From positions 1 through 35,815 of the forward strand of contig CAJOQM010000090.1 in assembly GCA_905236845.1 (NCBI GenBank): DNA of 35,815 nt. Direction: 5' to 3'. The DNA comes from an uncultured Lachnospiraceae bacterium. Its GTDB lineage: Bacteria > Bacillota > Clostridia > Lachnospirales > Lachnospiraceae. Both the position numbers and the translations under genes were made by a program. This document shows, piece by piece, positions 33,406 to 35,815 of this stretch. Below the pieces are notes generated by a model. That model saw nothing but the letters and a program-made list of their open reading frames with translations, made no database searches and had not been told where the DNA came from. The first letter of the stretch is position 1; each line of letters begins with the position of its first letter.

Positions 33406-33792
33406 GTGATTTCCTATACGGTTTTTTCGGGAGCAGAGGGCATGGCGCAGTTTTTTACGGTGCTGATTATATTTATCTTTGTGCTTTTTCTCGCTATCAT
33501 TACTACAAGATTTGCGGGAAATATGCAAAAAGGGCAAATGACAAACCGGAATTTCAAAGTTATTGAGACTTTCCGCGTTGCCCCGAACAAATTTCTCCAG
33601 ATCATCAAGATAGGAGAGAAGTTTGTTGTTATTGCGGTCTCCAAAGACAACGTGACCAGGATTTGCGAGCTTGATGAAGAAGAGCTTGAGATTCCCGAAG
33701 AAAGCGAAACGGATTTCGCAAAGACTTCCAAAGAAGCTTTTTCAAAAATTTACGAAAATATGAAGCGGCAGATTACATCCCGCAAGAAGTAG
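33406..33792 (+). CDS. fliO: Flagellar biosynthetic protein FliO/FliZ
   Basis: This 128-residue protein has one transmembrane helix (about 14-36, FFTVLIIFIFVLFLAIITTRF) and a basic cytoplasmic domain (NFKVIETFRVAPNKFLQIIKIGEKFVVIAVSKDNVTRI across 50-86), matching FliO, the assembly factor of the FliP ring. The GTG at 33406 directly follows the cheY stop; an internal ATG at 33442 would also leave the helix intact, so the exact start is uncertain. It precedes fliP, as in Bacillus. Confidence 0.88.
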   Translation: MISYTVFSGAEGMAQFFTVLIIFIFVLFLAIITTRFAGNMQKGQMTNRNFKVIETFRVAPNKFLQIIKIGEKFVVIAVSKDNVTRICELDEEELEIPEESETDFAKTSKEAFSKIYENMKRQITSRKK

Positions 33793-33802
33793 GCGGCAGT
33801 TC

Positions 33803-34654
33803 ATGAGACGTTTAAAGAAAATTATTTGCATTGCATCCGCCTGTGCCGGGCTATTGTTTTTCGGCATATTCATGGGCATTATGTATGCTCCGGAGGCTGT
33901 ATATGCATCGTCTGCGACTACCGATTCCGACTATACTCCTGTAACCGATGAGGACAATCTTATCAGTGATACGGATGAGGATGCCGCAGGAAATGGTTTT
34001 TCAATTACATACAACAACGACGACGGTACGCTGGCCGGGCCTTTAAGGATATTGCTGATACTTACGGCTATATCTCTTTTGCCTTCCGCATTGGTAATGC
34101 TTACGAGCTTTACCAGGATTATTATAGTCCTTCATTTTACAAGGCAGGCTTTAAACACCCAGACAGCTCCGCCCAATATGGTCATTGTGGGCATAGCGCT
34201 TATACTGACCATATATATTATGAATCCGGTATTTACACAGATTAACGAAAATGCGCTGCAGCCCCTTGATAACGGGGAGATTACGACGCAGGAAGCTCTT
34301 GAGGCCGGAATGGAGCCTCTTCGGGAATTTATGTACAGTCAGACCCAGGTCAAGGATCTTAATCTTTTCCTTGAAATTTCCGGATATGAGGATGTGGAAA
34401 GCGAGGAGGAAGTACCTTTTTATGTCCTTGCACCCAGCTTTATTTTAAGCGAACTTCGGACTGCGTTTATTATCGGATTTTTGATTTACATTCCTTTTAT
34501 AGTTATAGATATGGTCGTTGCATCCATACTTATGGCAATGGGTATGATGATGCTTCCGCCTACGACGATTTCCATGCCTTTCAAGATTCTGCTATTCATT
34601 CTGGCAGACGGCTGGGAGCTTGTTATCGGTGGAGTTGTTAAGACATTCTATTAG
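33803..34654 (+). CDS. fliP: Flagellar export gate protein FliP
   Basis: This 283-residue membrane protein forms, with FliQ and FliR, the export gate. A signal peptide (about 1-36) is followed by an acidic stretch of about 40 residues (TDSDYTPVTDEDNLISDTDE), then the FliP core: LRILLILTAISLLPSALVML, TSFTRIIIVLHFTRQAL, a loop with LREFMYSQT, and LAPSFILSELRTAFIIGFLIYIPFIVIDMVVASI with MGMMMLPPTTIS. The core is strongly conserved. The acidic stretch makes it longer than most FliP. Confidence 0.96.
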   Translation: MRRLKKIICIASACAGLLFFGIFMGIMYAPEAVYASSATTDSDYTPVTDEDNLISDTDEDAAGNGFSITYNNDDGTLAGPLRILLILTAISLLPSALVMLTSFTRIIIVLHFTRQALNTQTAPPNMVIVGIALILTIYIMNPVFTQINENALQPLDNGEITTQEALEAGMEPLREFMYSQTQVKDLNLFLEISGYEDVESEEEVPFYVLAPSFILSELRTAFIIGFLIYIPFIVIDMVVASILMAMGMMMLPPTTISMPFKILLFILADGWELVIGGVVKTFY

Positions 34655-34668
34655 GGGGGTGACCGGTT

Positions 34669-34941
34669 TTGATTACAGAACAGCAGGTAGTTGATATTGC
34701 GCGAGAGGCTGTTTACAACATTATAATTTGCGGGGCACCGTGTCTATTGGTTTCTCTGGTGGTTGGTCTTGCTGTCAGTATTTTCCAGACTGTAACAAGC
34801 ATACAGGAACAGACACTGACCTTTGTGCCCAAGATTCTGGCTGTTTTTCTTACTTTGATTTTGTGCTATTCATGGATTATGAATAATGTGGTTACATTTT
34901 TTCAGACGCTTTGTTCTGATTTCAGCCTATATTTAAAGTAG
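34669..34941 (+). CDS. fliQ: Flagellar export gate protein FliQ
   Basis: This 90-residue protein has two transmembrane helices (about 14-38 and 50-72) with the FliQ pattern LVVGLAVSIFQTVTSIQEQTLTFVPKI. The start is TTG at 34669 after GGGGGGTG, giving MITEQQVVDIAREA, which matches the family start. It lies between fliP and fliR. Length is normal. Confidence 0.95.
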   Translation: MITEQQVVDIAREAVYNIIICGAPCLLVSLVVGLAVSIFQTVTSIQEQTLTFVPKILAVFLTLILCYSWIMNNVVTFFQTLCSDFSLYLK

Positions 34942-34950
34942 CTGGTTAAG

Positions 34951-35730
34951 ATGGTTACCGTGCCTTTTACATTAACAACATTATCATATTTTCTGCTGAT
35001 ACTTGTGCGCATATCATTATTTATTTATGCGGCGCCTTTTTATTCGCAGGATGCCATACCCGACAGGGTGAAGATAGGATTTTCTCTGTTCATATCCGTG
35101 GTGCTTTTTATGTCCATGGATTCGGCGGATTTGGAATATAACGGGCTCATTGGGTATGCTGTCATCGTGATTAAGGAAGGAATTACGGGATTGCTGATAG
35201 GTTTTGCGGCAAATATCTGTAGTTCCATTGTTTTATTTACGGGTCGTATGATCGATATGGAAATCGGCATGTCCATGGCATCGGTGCTTGATCCCGCTAC
35301 CGGAGAGCAGGCGTCAATTACAGGTACACTCTACAACAACCTGATTTTGATGATACTGATTCTTTCAGATATGCATATTTTCATATTAAGAGCCATTATC
35401 GACAGCTATGATGTTATACCCATGAATCAGACAGTGTTTGATTATGAGGGACTTTACAGCGCACTTACATCTTTCCTTACGGATTATATGGTAATAGCCT
35501 TCAGGATAGTGCTTCCTGTGTTTATATGCATTATGATGCTGAATGTAGTCCTGGGAATAATGTCCAAGGTTGCACCGCAGATGCATATGTTTTCCATAGG
35601 TCTGCAGCTAAAGGTTCTTGTAGGGCTTGTGGTTACCATGGTTTGTATGCAGATGCTTCCGGATGTGGCGAATTTCATCTTCAAAGAGATGAAGCAGATG
35701 ATTGTATTGTTTATGGAGGCGATGTACTGA
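34951..35730 (+). CDS. fliR: Flagellar export gate protein FliR
   Basis: This 259-residue membrane protein completes the export gate. The sequence shows about six hydrophobic segments and FliR landmarks: AAPFYSQDAIPDRVKIGFS, VVIKEGITGLLIGFAANI-type segment, GRMIDMEIGMSMASVLDP and MSKVAPQMHMFSIGLQLKVLVG. No strong ribosome binding site precedes the ATG at 34951. Translation stops at TGA 35728-35730, the usual length; what follows is not a recognisable flhB start. Confidence 0.93.
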   Translation: MVTVPFTLTTLSYFLLILVRISLFIYAAPFYSQDAIPDRVKIGFSLFISVVLFMSMDSADLEYNGLIGYAVIVIKEGITGLLIGFAANICSSIVLFTGRMIDMEIGMSMASVLDPATGEQASITGTLYNNLILMILILSDMHIFILRAIIDSYDVIPMNQTVFDYEGLYSALTSFLTDYMVIAFRIVLPVFICIMMLNVVLGIMSKVAPQMHMFSIGLQLKVLVGLVVTMVCMQMLPDVANFIFKEMKQMIVLFMEAMY

Positions 35731-35815
35731 GGCAGAGAACTTGGTGAGAACGAGTCGAAGACGAAGTACGAACCTAGTCGTAGCCCCGTCGAGATAGTTA
35801 ACGAAATCAAGAACG
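35731..35815 (+). other. Unassigned tail after fliR
   Basis: flhB is expected here. Instead, no ATG or GTG/TTG opens a long frame. The only frame open to the window end continues that of fliR after its TGA (GRELGENESKTKYEPSR...), with no usual start codon and no similarity to FlhB that I can see. Its codons (TCG, ACG, CGT, CCC) look unlike the neighbouring genes. It may be an assembly artefact at a contig end. Confidence 0.35.

Overview
The window looks like chromosome of a motile, Gram-positive, Lachnospiraceae-like member of the Clostridia. The evidence is a codY-flgB junction of the Bacillota type, a fla/che gene order close to that of Bacillus subtilis but with flbD-motA-motB inserted as in clostridia, FliY with a CheC-like half, lipoprotein-type ABC binding proteins and AGGAGG-type ribosome binding sites. 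The genus cannot be fixed from the sequence. All intact genes lie on the + strand.

Left edge (1-1200) is a small gene graveyard: the end of a YjbR/MmcQ-like gene running in frame (through a stop) into a methylguanine-methyltransferase-like scrap, an unidentified minus-strand scrap, and a minus-strand peptide gene with a Nif11-type RiPP leader. That peptide gene keeps a good promoter and ribosome binding site but carries two in-frame TAA codons. From 1130 a strong promoter overlapped by a DtxR-like palindrome drives a two-gene MacB/FtsX-type ABC exporter (1211-4233).

4244-9047 holds nested inverted repeats, a promoter and a complete simple-sugar ABC importer (fused ATPase, two permeases, binding lipoprotein) closed by a terminator. 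Next is a stand-alone CinA C-terminal-domain protein (PncC type), then about 760 bases without a gene. This gap contains an array of eight TTCTTA/TAAGAA half-sites whose spacings are mirror-symmetric and close to whole helical turns. The array precedes comM, dprA and topA, so cinA-comM-dprA forms a small group of genes linked to handling of incoming DNA. codY follows with its own promoter and terminator.

16204-35730 is the flagellar region. Unit 1 (own promoter with an inverted repeat at the start point): flgB, flgC, fliE, fliF, fliG, fliH, fliI, fliJ, a MotE/YlxF-like gene, fliK, flgD, a TIGR02530-like gene and flgE. It builds the rod, MS ring, rotor, export ATPase, hook cap and hook. A terminator and a new promoter at 28033-28147 begin unit 2: flbD, motA, motB, fliL, fliM, fliY, cheY, fliO, fliP, fliQ, fliR. 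It supplies the stator, the switch, the response regulator and the membrane export gate. The stator resembles sodium-type PomA/PomB. FlgD carries an extra helical module of a kind usually found on surface proteins. flhB would be expected after fliR, but the last 85 bases do not show a recognisable start of it.

The items most worth a second look are the phased symmetric array at 9820-10096, the broken Nif11-type precursor at 471-941, the DtxR-like site at 1166-1184 and the FlgD fusion. No complete new enzymatic system is visible.
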